64,000 nt of DNA from Forficula auricularia. Taxonomy: Eukaryota > Arthropoda > Insecta > Dermaptera > Forficulidae. Positions 1-11,967 of this stretch are shown here, one piece after another (the first letter of the stretch is position 1; each line of letters opens with the position of its first letter). Under the pieces are notes generated by a model. That model saw only the letters and a list, made by a program, of their open reading frames with translations. It was not told the DNA's origin and made no database searches. The position numbers were made by a program, and so were the translations under genes. The stretch is taken from positions 21,892,632 through 21,956,631 of the forward strand of contig JALMQS010000128.1 of assembly GCA_024734495.1 (NCBI GenBank). The letters run 5' to 3'.

Positions 1-274
1 TATTTTATTAAATATTATATACTACACTTCTTTTGATCAACTGGAGCGAAAGGACCTCCTTAATGCTAAAAATTCTAAACTAATTTTATATCTAGTCTTC
101 TATATATTAGATTTTTGCGAATATTATATTATATAAACTGGGACACATGTCATTTCTAAAATTATACTCAAATTTTGAACCAGTAAAGATTAAGTTCGGA
201 TTCTGAAATTTTTAGAGCAATTAGGAACAAGTCCCAAGTTTTTATTTATTGCAATATAATTATTTTTGACGAAA
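1..274. other. AT-rich, no feature
   Basis: I see only AT-rich sequence here with no long frame, repeat boundary or RNA signal. Confidence 0.5.
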
Positions 275-387
275 TGCAGACAGGCGTTGAGTTATATATA
301 CTAGGCCATAAGAGAAGAGGGTATTGTGTTCTCATATAAATTAAAAATCTTTTCTTCTGGCCTAGTATAACTCAACGCCTGTCTGCA
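275..387. repeat. Short hairpin element (MITE-like)
   Basis: A 34-base left arm (275-308) and a 30-base right arm (358-387) are reverse complements apart from four extra bases (tata) in the left arm. The outer end reads TGCAGACAGGCGTTGAG. The loop is about 50 bases. No target duplication was identified. Confidence 0.7.
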
Positions 388-809
388 CTTCTACATTAAC
401 AACTGCCAAATCCAAGAACCAATTAATAATAATTATTTTTTTGTTAGAAATTTCACCAATTTTTAGGTGATGATTAATAATGTTAATTATGAAGTTGTCA
501 TCAATTTTTTTCTATTTTAAACTATCAAAACAAAATAAATATAATAATTTTATACTGTATCTCTCAGTGAGAAAATGTGTAATAAGTCATAGTTTTATTT
601 TTTCTGATCTATATTATGTTTGTTTTGTATTGTGTTTTTTTTTTTGAACTATGACTGTTGTTTTCTCCAAATAAATAAATAAAATAAATAAATAAATAAT
701 TGAAATATCAAAATAATATTGAAGGAGACAATAAAAGAGTGTGTAAAAAAAAAAATAATAATAATAATAAATCTTTATTAGCTATTTTCTGCTATATATC
801 ATAAAATCA
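388..809. other. AT-rich spacer with (AAATA)n
   Basis: This stretch holds an AAATA/AAATAA microsatellite around 663-697 and otherwise AT-rich sequence. GGAGACAATAAAAGAGTG at about 724-741 matches the arm of a hairpin near 49.0 kb. Confidence 0.5.
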
Positions 810-1180
810 ACAAATATATGGAATTTGTTTTTAAATAATACATTCAATTTTGCAATACAAAAGATAGAAATAATTAATACATTCTAAAATATAACATATA
901 TTAATAAACATACAAATGTATAATACACAATACGTGACAATAAATAAATAGACACATTTACATATATAAACTTACACATATATACATACATATACTTACA
1001 CAATCATACATTCACAAACATATACCTATATATATACCTGCATACATATACATACATTACACAACGAGACAAGACCAATGAGTGTATTCTACACAATACA
1101 ATTAAACTAATAATGGAATTTGTTTTTAAATAATACATTCAATTATGAAGTACAAAAGATAAAAATAATTAGTACAATCT
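810..1180. repeat. Duplicated AT-rich block, copies 1 and 2
   Basis: The segment starting at about 820 (GGAATTTGTTTTTAAATA) recurs from about 1113. The second copy continues beyond an inserted element to roughly 1760, where CATACAAATGTATAAT is shared. The block lies downstream of a reverse-strand LINE C-terminus, so it may be that LINE's 3' untranslated region. It also holds ATACATATA-rich simple sequence. Confidence 0.55.
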
Positions 1181-1188
1181 ATAATATA

Positions 1189-1665
1189 GACTTGGTCTCG
1201 TCTCGTTTCTACGAGAAGAGACCTAGACGATACCGCCTTAACGAAAACGAGACGATACCGAGACGATACCCCGAGAGTCTCGTGTCTAGTCTCGAAACCA
1301 TTTTTTAAGTGTTTAAAAAGAATATTGTATTGAATAAATTAATGACTCTCCGCGATCCACAATTTTTACAATTTTACAATGATAATATATTTTTTACTCA
1401 TATATATTTTTTTAACAATTAGGATATTCAATACAAGGGACATTTGATGAAAAAACACGTGTTTCTTTTTCAATAATAAATATCATGTGAAATATTTAGT
1501 AAGGGAAAAATTTAATTTCAGTTATTTAAGTTTTTTTATTTTTACTATGCTATAAAGAAATAAGAATATAACGATACTTGGTGAGACCAAAAGAGACCAA
1601 AAGAGACCGAGACCGAGACGATATTTTCTCAAATCTCGTCACGTCTCGTCTCGTGCGAAGCCCTA
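1189..1665. mobile_element. MITE rich in GAGACG/CGTCTC, 8-bp TSD
   Basis: The 477-bp insert is flanked on both sides by ATAATATA (1181-1188 and 1666-1673). Its ends are related inverted sequences: GACTTGGTCTCGTCTCG on the left, and AGGGCTTCGCACGAGACG when the right end is read inward. The duplicated block at 810-950 gives the uninterrupted site (CTAAAATATAACATAT), which supports a real insertion. An 8-bp TSD fits hAT-type elements, but the family is not proven. Confidence 0.6.
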
Positions 1666-1894
1666 ATAATATAACATATCATATCAAACATACAAATGTA
1701 TAATATTTAACACAATCGTCATGATAATTGAATAAACACATATATCTATATATTTTGTATACATACTACCTCCATACATAATACACAATACATAACAACA
1801 GATACATATATAATACACAACATATACCTATACCTACACCCACACAACAGCAAGGAACACACAACTTATAAATACTAATTGACGAGGTGATTTT

Positions 1895-2218
1895 TTACTC
1901 TTGTTGTGACAAGAGTAATAGTCTCATCTCTCTCTTGAATGCAACTAGGGTCTTAAATTTTTTTATATATTCGGGTAGGTTATTGTATGCTCTTAAGCCC
2001 TTATAAAATACATTATTCATTGTACTTGCTTTATTGACTCTATTCAAGTAGAAATCACTTCTCTGTTTTGTCTCGTATGAATGTGTGGGATTCGTTTCAT
2101 TCAATATGTCTATCAGATATTCTGGTGCTAATTGATTCCTAATTTTATAAATAAATACGATAATCTGCATTTCTATACCATTCTTAACATCAAGCCACTC
2201 CAATGTATCAAGCCTATT
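1895..2218 (-). pseudogene. Non-LTR retrotransposon C-terminal fragment
   Basis: The reverse-strand frame reads as the C-terminal region of a jockey/CR1-type LINE polyprotein, downstream of the reverse-transcriptase fingers and palm. Characteristic stretches are LDTLEWLDVK, FIYKIRNQLAPEYL, an H-Y-x-T block, NNVFYKGLRAYNNLP and a final FKREMR. The frame opens after a stop at about 2222 with no ATG and ends at 1895. The catalytic core is missing, so this is a 5'-truncated dead copy. Its 3' side points towards coordinate 800. Confidence 0.75.
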
Positions 2219-2221
2219 CTA

Positions 2222-3385
2222 TTTAGTGAATAACTACCTGGCGAGGAATTTGATTAATAAGAAAAAAGAAATTGCTTTTGGAATAAATATATGTCTTTTT
2301 TAAAGTTCAATTTATTTAATACCAAATCAAAGGGAAAGTGAATTTATATATTTCTGGGGTGGTCTGCCCCAATGCAGCGCGAAGTGTTAAATGAAACTCT
2401 TAAAAGGTGACAATCTAATACACTGAATATTTATTTACAGTCGTCCCAATTTATCACAGTGTATACATATATACATACTGGGATCAGTGACGGCTTTAAG
2501 GGCTTACTGAAAGTTCACCCCTCTAACTCTATTAGAAATTACAACGGTCAACCGCTTAAGCGTATTCTCTGTAGAGGCAGAAGCTAGCAAAAATTGTTAT
2601 TTATCCACCCTAATTAATTCATGCAAATTTGTCATTAAATTGTTTATTTAAAATAAGTTACTTATAATTATTGTCCTCTTTCACACTCTAGAATTTTTTC
2701 TATATCATGATAAAAATGCAAAAAGGGTTTTCATCAAATTGTTTTTATATTTAGAAAACTAATTTCATTATTATTCTTTTTTTTTAATGTTTAAACTCCA
2801 ACACCAGAGTTATTTTAATTTAAAGCCAAATCATCGTAAAAAAATCAACATCTTTGGTCATCATATGGTGTAACAGCATTTACCATCTACTTTTATAGGA
2901 GATTATAGACTTTACCTTTACTAGTGGACTAGTTCATGGAAATACATCCACCCCCACGTCCCACATCGGCCAGAAATCAAGTCGTTTAAAATTTATATAA
3001 ATCCACAAAAATTTAGTATAAAGTATATTTTTTAAATTTTTATTTAAAAAATTTCTCTTATTCGAATAATTTTTATTATTTTCCGCCAGCGAATAGTTTG
3101 AGCTAGAAAATTGAAACATGGTAGGTACAGACATGGACATATCCAGCTATGGTCAGGGGTCCTTCTTAGACATTAAGTGAAAACTTAAAAATTTTAATTA
3201 AAATAAAAAAATGCAAATACTTACCTACTGAAAATTAACTAATGAAAAGAAAATAGATATTATTAATAAATCGCAAGAATTAAGGAATCAAGTATCTTTT
3301 TACAAGCTTTTATTAATTTTGTTTGAAAATTAGATGAATTTTTTTTTTCAAAAATCAACTAGATGACTGAAACTAATATATATTA
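2222..3385. other. AT-rich, no recognised gene
   Basis: No coding frame of note and no clear repeat boundary. The slightly GC-richer patch at 2,410-2,590 could not be assigned. Confidence 0.4.
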
Positions 3386-3560
3386 TTAAGAAAGATTCTA
3401 AATTTAAGGTCAAAATTTCAAAGATTATAGTAGAAATAATTTTATATTGCTTATCAGAGGGAGTTAATCCCCTCAGGTTCAACCCCCTCTGATAAGCAAT
3501 ATAAAATTATTTATACTAAAATTTTTGAAATTTTCATCTTAAATTTGGAATCCTTCTTAA
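3386..3560. repeat. Foldback with central TCAGAGGG motif
   Basis: Two arms of about 85 bases meet at a short centre. The innermost part reads TTATCAGAGGGAGTTAATC and then CCCCTCTGATAAGC. Related foldbacks with the same kind of centre lie at 13.80-13.96, 26.70-26.95 and 30.77-30.96 kb. No coding capacity. Confidence 0.75.
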
Positions 3561-3610
3561 TAGGTAGGTATTATTCATTTTCTTTCTTAAAAAATCATTA
3601 TTTTAAGAAA

Positions 3611-3740
3611 GAAAACAAAAATGAATCAGAATTGAACTTATTTCATCGATTTATTCCGACCTCAAAAATAATAAATCTAAATTTCTGATAAAGTCGAAAT
3701 AAATGGTCGAAACATTCAACACTGATTCATTTTTGTTTTT
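3611..3740. repeat. Foldback with decayed hammerhead-like core
   Basis: Outer arms AAACAAAAATGAATCAG (3613-3629) and CTGATTCATTTTTGTTT (3722-3738) are perfect complements. The inner part resembles the 8.65-9.07 kb foldback: CTGATAAAGTCGAAATAAAT, then GGTCGAAACATT. The hammerhead-like core is degenerate here, with CTGATAA for CTGANGA. Confidence 0.6.
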
Positions 3741-4780
3741 AAAAAATTATTTTGTCCATATTCCGCGAATCTTTAATTAAATTATTAATAAAATATTTAT
3801 TCTATACCTAAAGTGATTTAAACGAGTCCAAATCAGCTGGAGTTCAATGATTTTTAAAATCTCTAAAACAAAAATAGGAAAATACTTCAAAAAGTTAGCT
3901 AAATAAAATAATGAATATATAAATTTCAAAAAATTTAATAATATAAGTACCTACTTACTCTATTAAAAAAATTGAAACTTTTAAAAGCCAACCATCGTAT
4001 TGATAGAAAGTAGGAGGGCAAATAAATACATTCATTTCCACTTCATTATAGACCGCTTAGTTATGATTGAAGCTAATTATTAGGCAAATATAGCTTATAT
4101 AATATTTTCTAAATGATGTATAAAATAACTAACCATCTACATTCATTTTCTTAAATATTTGAAACAAATTTAGTGTAATTTTATGTAACCAGACACATCT
4201 GTTAAATAAGGCCTAGAAATTATTTTGCCACCCAAGATGCGAATTCAAAATTTAATTGTGGATTCGGCACTTACGAGTTCTCTGATTCTCTGACTTCATT
4301 TAATATCATGTGATAGTATTTCTCTCTTAAAAAGTCCATTTGGACGAGCAACAAAAATTGATCAATATATGGCAATTTTGACATCATCAAATTGCCTGTA
4401 ACTTGTGGAGCAATTGCTACTAATGGTATATTTAATATAATTTTTTTTAATGATAGGGATGCTAAAATGTTGTACATTTTGAAACTTGCCTTCTAGAAGG
4501 CCCGGCCGTCAGTTAATTTATATAATTTCGGGAGGGTGGCTGTGCCCTATGAATGAGCTTATTAATTTTTTTTTAATTTGAATAAATAACATTTATTTCG
4601 ACAAATACAGAAAAAAAGTACCATGACTTCAGTTTGTAAAATGTCGATGAATCTTGTGAGTCGAAAGTATTTTTAGAGTAGGTTCTTGAAAGATTTAAAG
4701 CAGTACAATCAGTAATTTTATATACTGAGTGTTTATTTTTCAAGTGAGAAGTTTTATATATACCTGTATTCAGAGTATTT
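3741..4780. other. AT-rich, no recognised gene
   Basis: No supported feature. A short GC-rich patch at about 4,499-4,545 was not identified. Confidence 0.4.
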
Positions 4781-5518
4781 TTGACTACTATAAAATATCT
4801 TTACTTTAATCTTAACTTTAATTCAAACAAGACTCAATGTTGTCTAATTTCTAGGCGCGAAAATAAAGATTTCCCTGATATTCACTTCAATTCGAATACC
4901 CTGAAAATGTGTGACAGCCTATCCATGTTAGGCGTCTCTGTAGCATCCGACCTGTCTTGGAATGAACACATCTCCTCTGTGGCGAAATCTGCAGCAAGGA
5001 AGATTGGCTTCTTATTCAGGTCCAAGCGATTTTACAAACCCCCACAACTTCTCACCATCTACAAGGCCCAAATCCGCCCCTGTCTCGAATACGGCTCTCA
5101 TCTATGGAGAGGAGCCTCAAAATATTCTCTTGCTACCCTGGATGCAATTCAGAAACGAACCGTCAGGCTAATTAACGATTCTACCCTCACCGACTCCCTC
5201 GACTCGCTGGCTCATCGAAGAAATGTCTCTGCCCTTTCCCTTTTCTATAGATACTATCACGGCAGGTGCTCTGATGAGATAAAATCAATAATTCCCCCCA
5301 AAGCATGCTTTGCACGAAGCACGCGTTTTGCCGACTCCCAACACTCTTTCGCGGTCAAATTGGAAAAGTGCCGGACCACTTCATTCGCCAATACATATAT
5401 CCCCATGACTTCAAGGAACTGGAACTCTCTCCCAGCCTCCATCTTTCCCAGCACCTATAATCTTCAAACCTTCAAAACCGGGGTGCATAGACACCTACGT
5501 CTACACCCTCTCACTTAA
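4781..5518 (+). pseudogene. LINE reverse transcriptase C-terminal region (jockey/CR1-like)
   Basis: This 245-codon frame is the C-terminal part of a non-LTR retrotransposon polymerase, which copies element RNA into DNA at the target site. Recognisable blocks are FNSNKTQCCLIS (residues 13-24), LGVSVASDLSWNEHI (50-64, the region after the palm), AQIRPCLEYGSHLWRG (96-111), LDAIQKRTVRLI (120-131), SDEIKSIIPPKACFAR (164-179) and MTSRNWNSLPASIF (209-222). The endonuclease and the catalytic YxDD palm are missing, so the copy is 5' truncated. The true join lies between about 4,770 and 4,817, and the ATG is accidental. The frame is otherwise uninterrupted to its natural stop, which suggests a fairly recent insertion. 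Related relics lie on the minus strand at 33.3, 40.6, 42.7 and 44.2 kb. Confidence 0.88.
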
Positions 5519-5615
5519 TCAACTTTCCTTTCGCTTCGGTAATGCAAGGGTATTTCGAGATCCATAGGAGCTGCATCTTTACTGGTGCACCCCTTCTTGC
5601 ATTAAAAAAAAAAAA
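4781..5615 (+). mobile_element. 5'-truncated LINE with poly(A) tail
   Basis: The polymerase fragment is followed by a short 3' untranslated region containing GGTGCACCCCTTCTTGCAT and a poly(A) run (5604-5615), the expected end of a poly(A)-tailed LINE. Confidence 0.82.
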
Positions 5616-6779
5616 TATCTTATCCGGTTCTTTTAGTTCTTATTTCTTTCTTTGGAGACTAGAAAGATGTTAGGCAATATCATCCCTTTATTAAAGGTAA
5701 ATAATAATTTAATAATAATTTTGAGTGTGTTATTATTGTGATTTCTATGGTTAATTATAATAAAAAATTTAACATTAAATCCCTCCGCCATATAAAAAAT
5801 GAACAAACCCCTTGATTTTACCATTCACCTCTCTTGTTTATTTATATATAATTTTATTTGTGTTATACAACAAAGAGATATATTATGATAAATCGTGTAG
5901 AAAATTATTGGTATCTTTGTTTAGTTTTTCAAAATTTCTTAACACGGCTGAGCTAGTTTGGATACGAAATTCAACCTTTCACTAATTGATAGACATCTTA
6001 ATAAAATAATTAATATCGCTTAAAATATCGCTTTTAGATGTTCAATATTATATAAAAATGAGTTTTTGCTCATTTTTTATTTTTATCAAAATACTTTTAG
6101 CCATTTCAAAGGTTCACTTTAAAATTTAAAACGGGACCCTATTAGTGCTACTGCAATGTTTGTCGATCTGTAAGAGCAATATAAATGAGAAGGAAATTTG
6201 AAATTTACAAGTTACATATATGTATTAATTTTCTACAAAATCAAAAATCATAATAAAATTTTAACCTAATGATTATTTTGGGGAGGTTTAAATTGTGCGT
6301 AGTCAAAATTTTCCTATCATAGGGTTTGGAGTATTTCTGTAAAGATCTCTTTAATTATAATTATAGTAAGTTTTTTTTTTAATTTAATTCACATAACGAT
6401 TGGAGAGGGCTCCAAATTGACTATTTTTATGTGATTTATGTACCTGTCGACATTCAGAAGTGACTAAATTTAAAACTATGGGAAAATTCCACAAATTCAC
6501 TGACTCGGTCCTTATCAACGGCAAATCTCATATCTTAACTATTTTGCAAGATATAAGTCTCGGAATCTTCGGTATGTGGTCTGACTCTCACTAGGCCGAC
6601 TTATTTTCATTAAATTAATTTTAGTTATTTTTTTTCGAAAAATTAAAGGAAAAACAATACTTTCAATACATTCCCATAATGCATATTGTGGTATATCAAA
6701 ATTATCAACAAAAAATTATTGAAGAAAAACACTTGTATTTGTTAGCTACATCTGCTCTCAAATTGTTGTATGTTATCAG
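5616..6779. other. AT-rich, weak repeat traces
   Basis: No gene is supported. At 6,108-6,230 the sequence (AGGTTCACTTTAAAATTTAA, GGGACCCTATTAGTG, then TCGATCTGTAAGAG) resembles decayed copies of the arthropod repeat also seen at 50.8-51.3 and 55.17-55.27 kb. Confidence 0.4.
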
Positions 6780-7004
6780 GTGATAGAACTCAAGTTACAG
6801 ATTAAAAACAAAACGCCAGAGGTATCAAATGTTAGGGTTAGGGACTGGTATACTAGAGTGACGGTTGACCATATTTTGATTGATTGTTCTCGGTATGGCG
6901 AACAAATGATAAATTCTAAGATGGAAAGCCTGGTGACTGGACAGGAGGGTTTTGAGAAATTGTTCGAGTTCTTGAGTCGAATACACTTGTTAAAATTAAT
7001 TTAA
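6780..7004 (+). pseudogene. LINE C-terminus, I/jockey-like fragment
   Basis: The 74-codon frame contains VDHILIDCSRYGEQ (residues 29-42). This is the usual form of the Cys/His stretch (T-x-x-H-I-L-x-x-C) near the C-terminus of many insect LINE polymerases. It ends with LFEFLSRIHLLKLI, a hydrophobic tail also usual there. Nothing of the polymerase domain precedes it, so it is a 5'-truncated copy. The downstream region ends in (AAT)n, the kind of tail known for I-clade elements; the clade assignment is inference. Confidence 0.65.
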
Positions 7005-7674
7005 TAGTATTCAAGTGTTATTTATTTATTGTTATTATTGTTATATAGTTTTCTTTTATTAGACCTACTTTTTTGGCTGTGAAAGTAAAATTATCTGTGA
7101 TATTCTATTTATTCAAACCGTTATTTGTTTTTTTGTTGTTATTATTACATAGTTTATTCTATTATCCTAATTTATTATTATCTGTGATATTTAATTTAAG
7201 GCAAATCTGTGATATTTAGTTTAAGGCAAATATTCTGTGATATTTAGGTTATTCACCCCAATATTTATTTATTGTTATATATTTTATTTTAGTATGCCTT
7301 ATTTATTTCGACTGTGAAAGTTTAGTTATCTGTGATATTCCTTCTATCTCTGATACCATCTTTATTCAGATTTTGTCTTATACTCTCGATATACAACTCC
7401 ATAAACAATGGTATTCTTCTTGTTGTATACCATTTTTGGCATATCTAGATAGTAAGCTAGTAGTATTTTCCGTCCCTAGAGGCCTTTCCGCGTCAGCTTG
7501 TATCCCGGCACAATGGAATCGGCCAGGATACATTTACGCTTGCCTGGCTGTGCCCCGGCGAAAACGGTTCTATGTTGTCTTGATGGGGTGTCGGGGGTCG
7601 GAAAGTATCAAGGAGATTATTCTTATCTACGTGATGACGCAAATGACCATGAACAAATAATAATAATAATAATA
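7005..7674 (+). mobile_element. 3' untranslated region of the LINE, (AAT)n tail
   Basis: A GC-richer block at about 7,440-7,650 is followed by AACAAATAATAATAATAAT (7652-7670), a simple-repeat tail at the expected end of the element. Inside it, 7,150-7,260 has a short tandem repeat of CTGTGATATTTAGTTTAAGG with several imperfect copies. Open frames in this block have no family resemblance. Confidence 0.55.
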
Positions 7675-8456
7675 TTAGCGTTAATACAAAATGAAAATAA
7701 AGCTACTGAAAAGTGTTGATTTTTACATCAGACATTTTGATATAACATCGACGATATGATAAAGTCAATTAGTTGTTTTGTGGCATATAATGTTTTGTTG
7801 CCTTCAACTATGTAAATCAATAATAATAGACTTGTCAATTCCAATTCACACATTGTTTGTCGTTCATCATTCATGCTAAGATATCAAGTTTTTACTCTTT
7901 ATGCAGGAAGTATTTTTATGCTGGAAATCTGACAGCCCAAAGCCACTTGATTATCAAAAACAGCTGTTAGAGGTTGTTTTCTTTTCCTTGCTATAATTAT
8001 GTTGTTTTAACCTTTAAGACAATCTCCTGTAATGTTAATATGCAGTACACGTCATGCTTTTTGCTTTTATTTGATACTCGAGATAGAAAATGAATCTTAA
8101 TATTGTTGTTGTTCTTTCTTTATCCATAGTATTAATGATCGAACATAATAGTTAGGCTGGTACCTTCTTAAAATATTTATTTAATATTATATTAAAATAC
8201 AATTATTATTATTATTATTAAAAAGAAAGCTTTTGCAATGATACTCAAGTGATGATACTTCCTGAATAGAATGGAAAAAGTGTCTAATCGTGAAAGGCAA
8301 ACCCAAAAAATTGTAGAAATTTTTCTTGGATAGCTGATACCTACCATGGCGAAATTAGTTAACACATATGAGGACTTTACCCAAGAGATGTTGGATGGTC
8401 TATGTGGTCATTTCTTTTTTTTTTAATTAATAAGTTTTTTTTACCGAAAGAAGCAG
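7675..8456. other. AT-rich spacer
   Basis: Only an (ATT)n microsatellite near 8,203-8,220 and AT-rich sequence are visible. Confidence 0.4.
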
Positions 8457-8600
8457 AGTTGTTGATTTTTAAGACTTAATCTATGAGGATGTCTTCTGCT
8501 TGATGCAAATAAACATACTTGCAAATATTTGTAGGTACATTCTCATCATGCAGATTTACTCTTAAACAATTTTTTTATTCATTTAAAAAATAATTCAAAA
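8457..8600. repeat. Remnant of the 296-bp hammerhead-bearing repeat
   Basis: CTGCTTGATGCAAATAAACAT-like sequence at about 8,497-8,517 matches the left part of the repeat defined at 50,873-51,168. The downstream hammerhead region is reduced to CTCATCATGCAG (8,543-8,554). This is a decayed copy. Confidence 0.45.
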
Positions 8601-8650
8601 GATACACAGATTGAATTATGTGTATAATGTTGCATCACTCAATTAAAAAC

Positions 8651-9066
8651 AATTAAAAGAGGAATAGTAGGGAATTGGACAAAAAATTGAAAACAGAGTT
8701 TTTATTAAATGGGCCAGACGTTTCATCGATTTATTTTGACTTCCTCAGTGGCTTATTTTATCACTCACTCTTTGTCAAAAAACAATTCCACTATGCGACA
8801 AAACGTCACTAATCTTTTTTATTTTTTTAACACATTCTTCCAATTACTCACCAATCTTTCTCTTTTTTAACAATTAAAAAAATCAAAAAATTAAAAAACT
8901 TTTTGTTGCTTTTAAACAGATATAATTTTGCAACTTAAACTTTTTGACAAAGAGTAATAAAATGGGGCACTGAGGAAGTCGAAATAAATCGAGAAAACGT
9001 CTGGCCCATTTAATAATAGCTTTGTTTTTGATTTTGTGTCCAATTCTCTACTTTCCTCTTTTAATT
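8651..9066. repeat. Foldback, about 416 bp, hammerhead-like arms
   Basis: The ends AATTAAAAGAGGAA and TTCCTCTTTTAATT are inverted, and both arms contain TAAATGGGCCAGACGTTT or its complement. The right arm (+ strand) has CTGAGGA at 8970-8976 and a TCGA...TCGA stem. The left arm (- strand) has CTGAGGA at 8742-8748 and GAAA at 8721-8724. The centre is AT-rich. Confidence 0.75.
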
Positions 9067-9800
9067 TTTAAAAATAATTTGATTTAGACTATCTATGTAT
9101 ATTTCCAATTATTTGAAAATCTATTATAATGGCTTGCGCGACGTCGACGTGCTTTGACGTTAAATAAATACTGGAGAATTTATAAATAATTTAAAATCTA
9201 AAAATTTCAAACAAAATACTAAAAAGCTGGGGGGGGGGGGGGGGCTCTGGATTCCAGGGGACGTAGCCTTCTAGCCAGCAAGATGGCCAGCAAGAAGGCG
9301 GGCTTCGAACCTGATTTTATTATATAAAGGGATTTCAAATTCAATCAAATATTTTCAATTTTGTTTTTAAATACCTGAAACGTGAAGAAAATTCATTTTC
9401 AAGCTTGATTACCAGGATTCCTTTACCCACGATAACTAAAAAATCTAAGATCTCAGTATGTTTGTTTTTGTACTAAAATGTTTGTATTTCTAAAACAAAT
9501 AACTCTTTTGGCTTCGGGGCTTTCTAGCTTCAGAACTTTCGGTTGAAAAAGGTAGAATTCAACTTTGTGCCAAGTTACACCTTTCTGTTTTTTGACAAAT
9601 CAATTTACTAAATATTCAAAATTTGCTCTTAGCTTAACGAGTAAAATCTTTTAATTTTTTTACCTAATTTCTAATTATAAATCTGAAAATCATTTTACTA
9701 CATTTAGTTTTTTTAAAAAGTTATTCTCTTTTTGCACTGCTACATTAAAGGGACGTTTTTCAAAGTGGAATGACAATCGAGAAGAGTTTAAAATCTAAAA
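9067..9800. other. AT-rich, with a 16-base G run
   Basis: A G homopolymer lies at 9229-9244, followed by a GC-rich patch to about 9,310 that I could not identify. The rest is AT-rich without frames. Confidence 0.45.
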
Positions 9801-9990
9801 TTGAAAATATTTTCTTGCCGAGAGTAGCAGTTTATTTTTAAAAGGAAATTAATGAGGGTTTCCTCTGCTTGATGCGAATAAACAACACCTTTTGGCGAAC
9901 AAGAAAGTGTTTCCCACCTTGAGACTATGTTTATTATTCATTGTTAGGATATTCCTAATTTGTTGTTAATAATTTAGGGAGTGAATTTGG
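9801..9990. repeat. Decayed copy of hammerhead-bearing repeat
   Basis: TTGCCGAGAGTAGCAG (9,815-9,830) and CCTCTGCTTGATGCGAATAA (9,861-9,880) are shared with sequences near 44.84, 49.09, 38.14 and 50.9 kb. A CTTGAGACTATG trace follows at about 9,918. The catalytic-core region is not recognisable here. Confidence 0.5.
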
Positions 9991-10059
9991 TTTGGAATTA
10001 TTGGTTTTAATTATATAACTAGATTTGACCCCTGTCGTTGATGATTTCAGCCAACATAT

Positions 10060-10491
10060 CAGGGGTGGCCACTAACCTTAACTTTGGGAGCCGCAAAATT
10101 ATAAAACTGTTTCAAAGTGTGCCACATTGTTTGGAGATTAATTAATGACAAAAACGGAGGGAGGGGGGGGGGGGGTCAAAAAAAATTCTAGCCCTTTTGA
10201 CCAAACTCAACCAAATTTTATATACATAGTTTGGTCGAAAGGGCTAGAATTTTCATTTTTGACCCTCTCCCCATTTTGGGTGGTTAGTTTTTGCATTTCT
10301 AGTCTTTTTGGGGCCCACAGAATAGGTAGACAAAATTTGGTTGAGTTTTCTAGGGCTAGAATTTTCATTTTTCATATTTATGCCCCACACTGTACTTTTT
10401 AAAATCAGTATTATTCAAGAGGGTTCAAGTGCCGCACGAGATTGACTGAAGAGCCGCATGCGGCTCGCGAGTCACGTTGTGGCCACTTCTA
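10060..10491. mobile_element. hAT-like nonautonomous element, 8-bp TSD
   Basis: The left end CAGGGGTGGCCACTAACC and the right end (read inward, TAGAAGTGGCCACAACG) are imperfect inverted repeats. Subterminal sequence contains GAGCCGCATGCGGCTC, common in animal hAT-derived MITEs. Flanks are CAACATAT (10052-10059) and CAATATAT (10492-10499), an 8-bp duplication with one change. Inside lies a G-rich minisatellite-type unit (10,150-10,385) also found near 45.3, 47.8 and 49.7 kb. No transposase is encoded. Confidence 0.65.
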
Positions 10492-11967
10492 CAATATATA
10501 AAAGTTATAAATCTGTTTTTTTTTTTGTTTTTTTTTAATTAATAGCTACATATTTTTGTTTATTAGTGATACACTGGGATTACAAAATCATTGGATTTCA
10601 TTTCTTTTTAATGTCTAGGAAATTATCATTTTGTTTAATTTTAGTACCATTCTCTCATCATCTAATATTACCAAGTTATCACTTTGCAAAACTTTTTTAC
10701 GCTTATTTGCTTTTTATGACATTTTAATAGTTTTTTCTCTTGATGATATTATATATTTAGTTAACGAATAATAAGGAAAATAAGATGATCTATGTATGAT
10801 AATTATTTTTCTAACTTTGTATGGAAGATTCATCAGCTTTTATCCTTACAACATCTTCTGAAATCTCTTAAGATTCTCGACGAAATCGCAATGTTTTCAC
10901 TAAATAAAAAAAAAGAAAAGAAAGTTTGAGAGATCTTGGAAGAATATTGAATTCGATCTTGGATGTGACCTTAACGGAATTCGACGGAATCCTTCTAAGA
11001 GATTTTAATGGTCTGAATCATGATAGGTGAGATTGCATTTGAATTCGAAACCGGATATTTCTCGAGATCGATTTTTCAATCCTAATAGTTTTTTATTTCA
11101 AGTATGATATCCTATGACCTTGACCCTTTTAACCAAAATCAATTCAAATTATACAATATATTTCCTGAATTGGTTTTATTTTTAGATTTAATTTATAAAA
11201 TTTCCCAACATTCCAAGCACCTGTCTTAGTCATTTTGATTAACCAAGCTAATTTTTAATTAATTTGGTGAATTTTGATTTAATTTAATTAATAATTCCAA
11301 TCATTTTTAAATCATTTTAAATTGCTATTGAAAATAAGCTAAATTGATAGATAACTAGGTCATTATTAAAGATGGTGAGTAACAGTTCTCTTCTTAAGCT
11401 TCATCAATTATTTCCAATGAGATGTAAGTAGAATTTTGTAAAGCTGTAGATATTTCAATGAATAAAATATTTTTGGAAACTCAACCGGCTAGAATCAACT
11501 GCTGAGGATTTGAAAACGTTCAGAAGGAATTTTTAATTGAATAACTAAGAATTTGAAATATTTTATTACATTTATTCTTATTAAATTTTTAAAGATATAT
11601 TACCAAGTTCAGAGAAAAATATTTTTAACCCTTTTTAACCCTTTAAAAATGCACTTTTTACATTTTAAAACCAAAACAAAAAGCTGAACTTAGGGTTTTG
11701 ATTCTAGTTTTGGTTATAACTTTTTAATTTTTCAATATTAACAACATTCCATATGATAAGTCTAGCCAAAATTGAATGATTTTTTCAATGAATTAAATCC
11801 GGCAAAACTAATCCAAGTGCTCAGGAATAATATTGGAATTCTAATGAAACCATTTGAAAATTTCGAATTCCTAAATGAACTTTTTTTTACTGGTTCAAAA
11901 ATTAATTCTTAATCTGACTAAAATATAAATAAATATTGCCGAATTTTACTCCAGTCCAGGCCCCAAT
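10492..11967. other. AT-rich, no recognised gene
   Basis: No frame or repeat boundary could be supported. The 10,860-11,060 patch is GC-richer but unassigned. Confidence 0.4.

Noticed and set aside
7373..7719. Frames of 95 and 73 codons
   Set aside because: They lie in the 3' untranslated region of a LINE fragment, overlap each other, and have no family resemblance.
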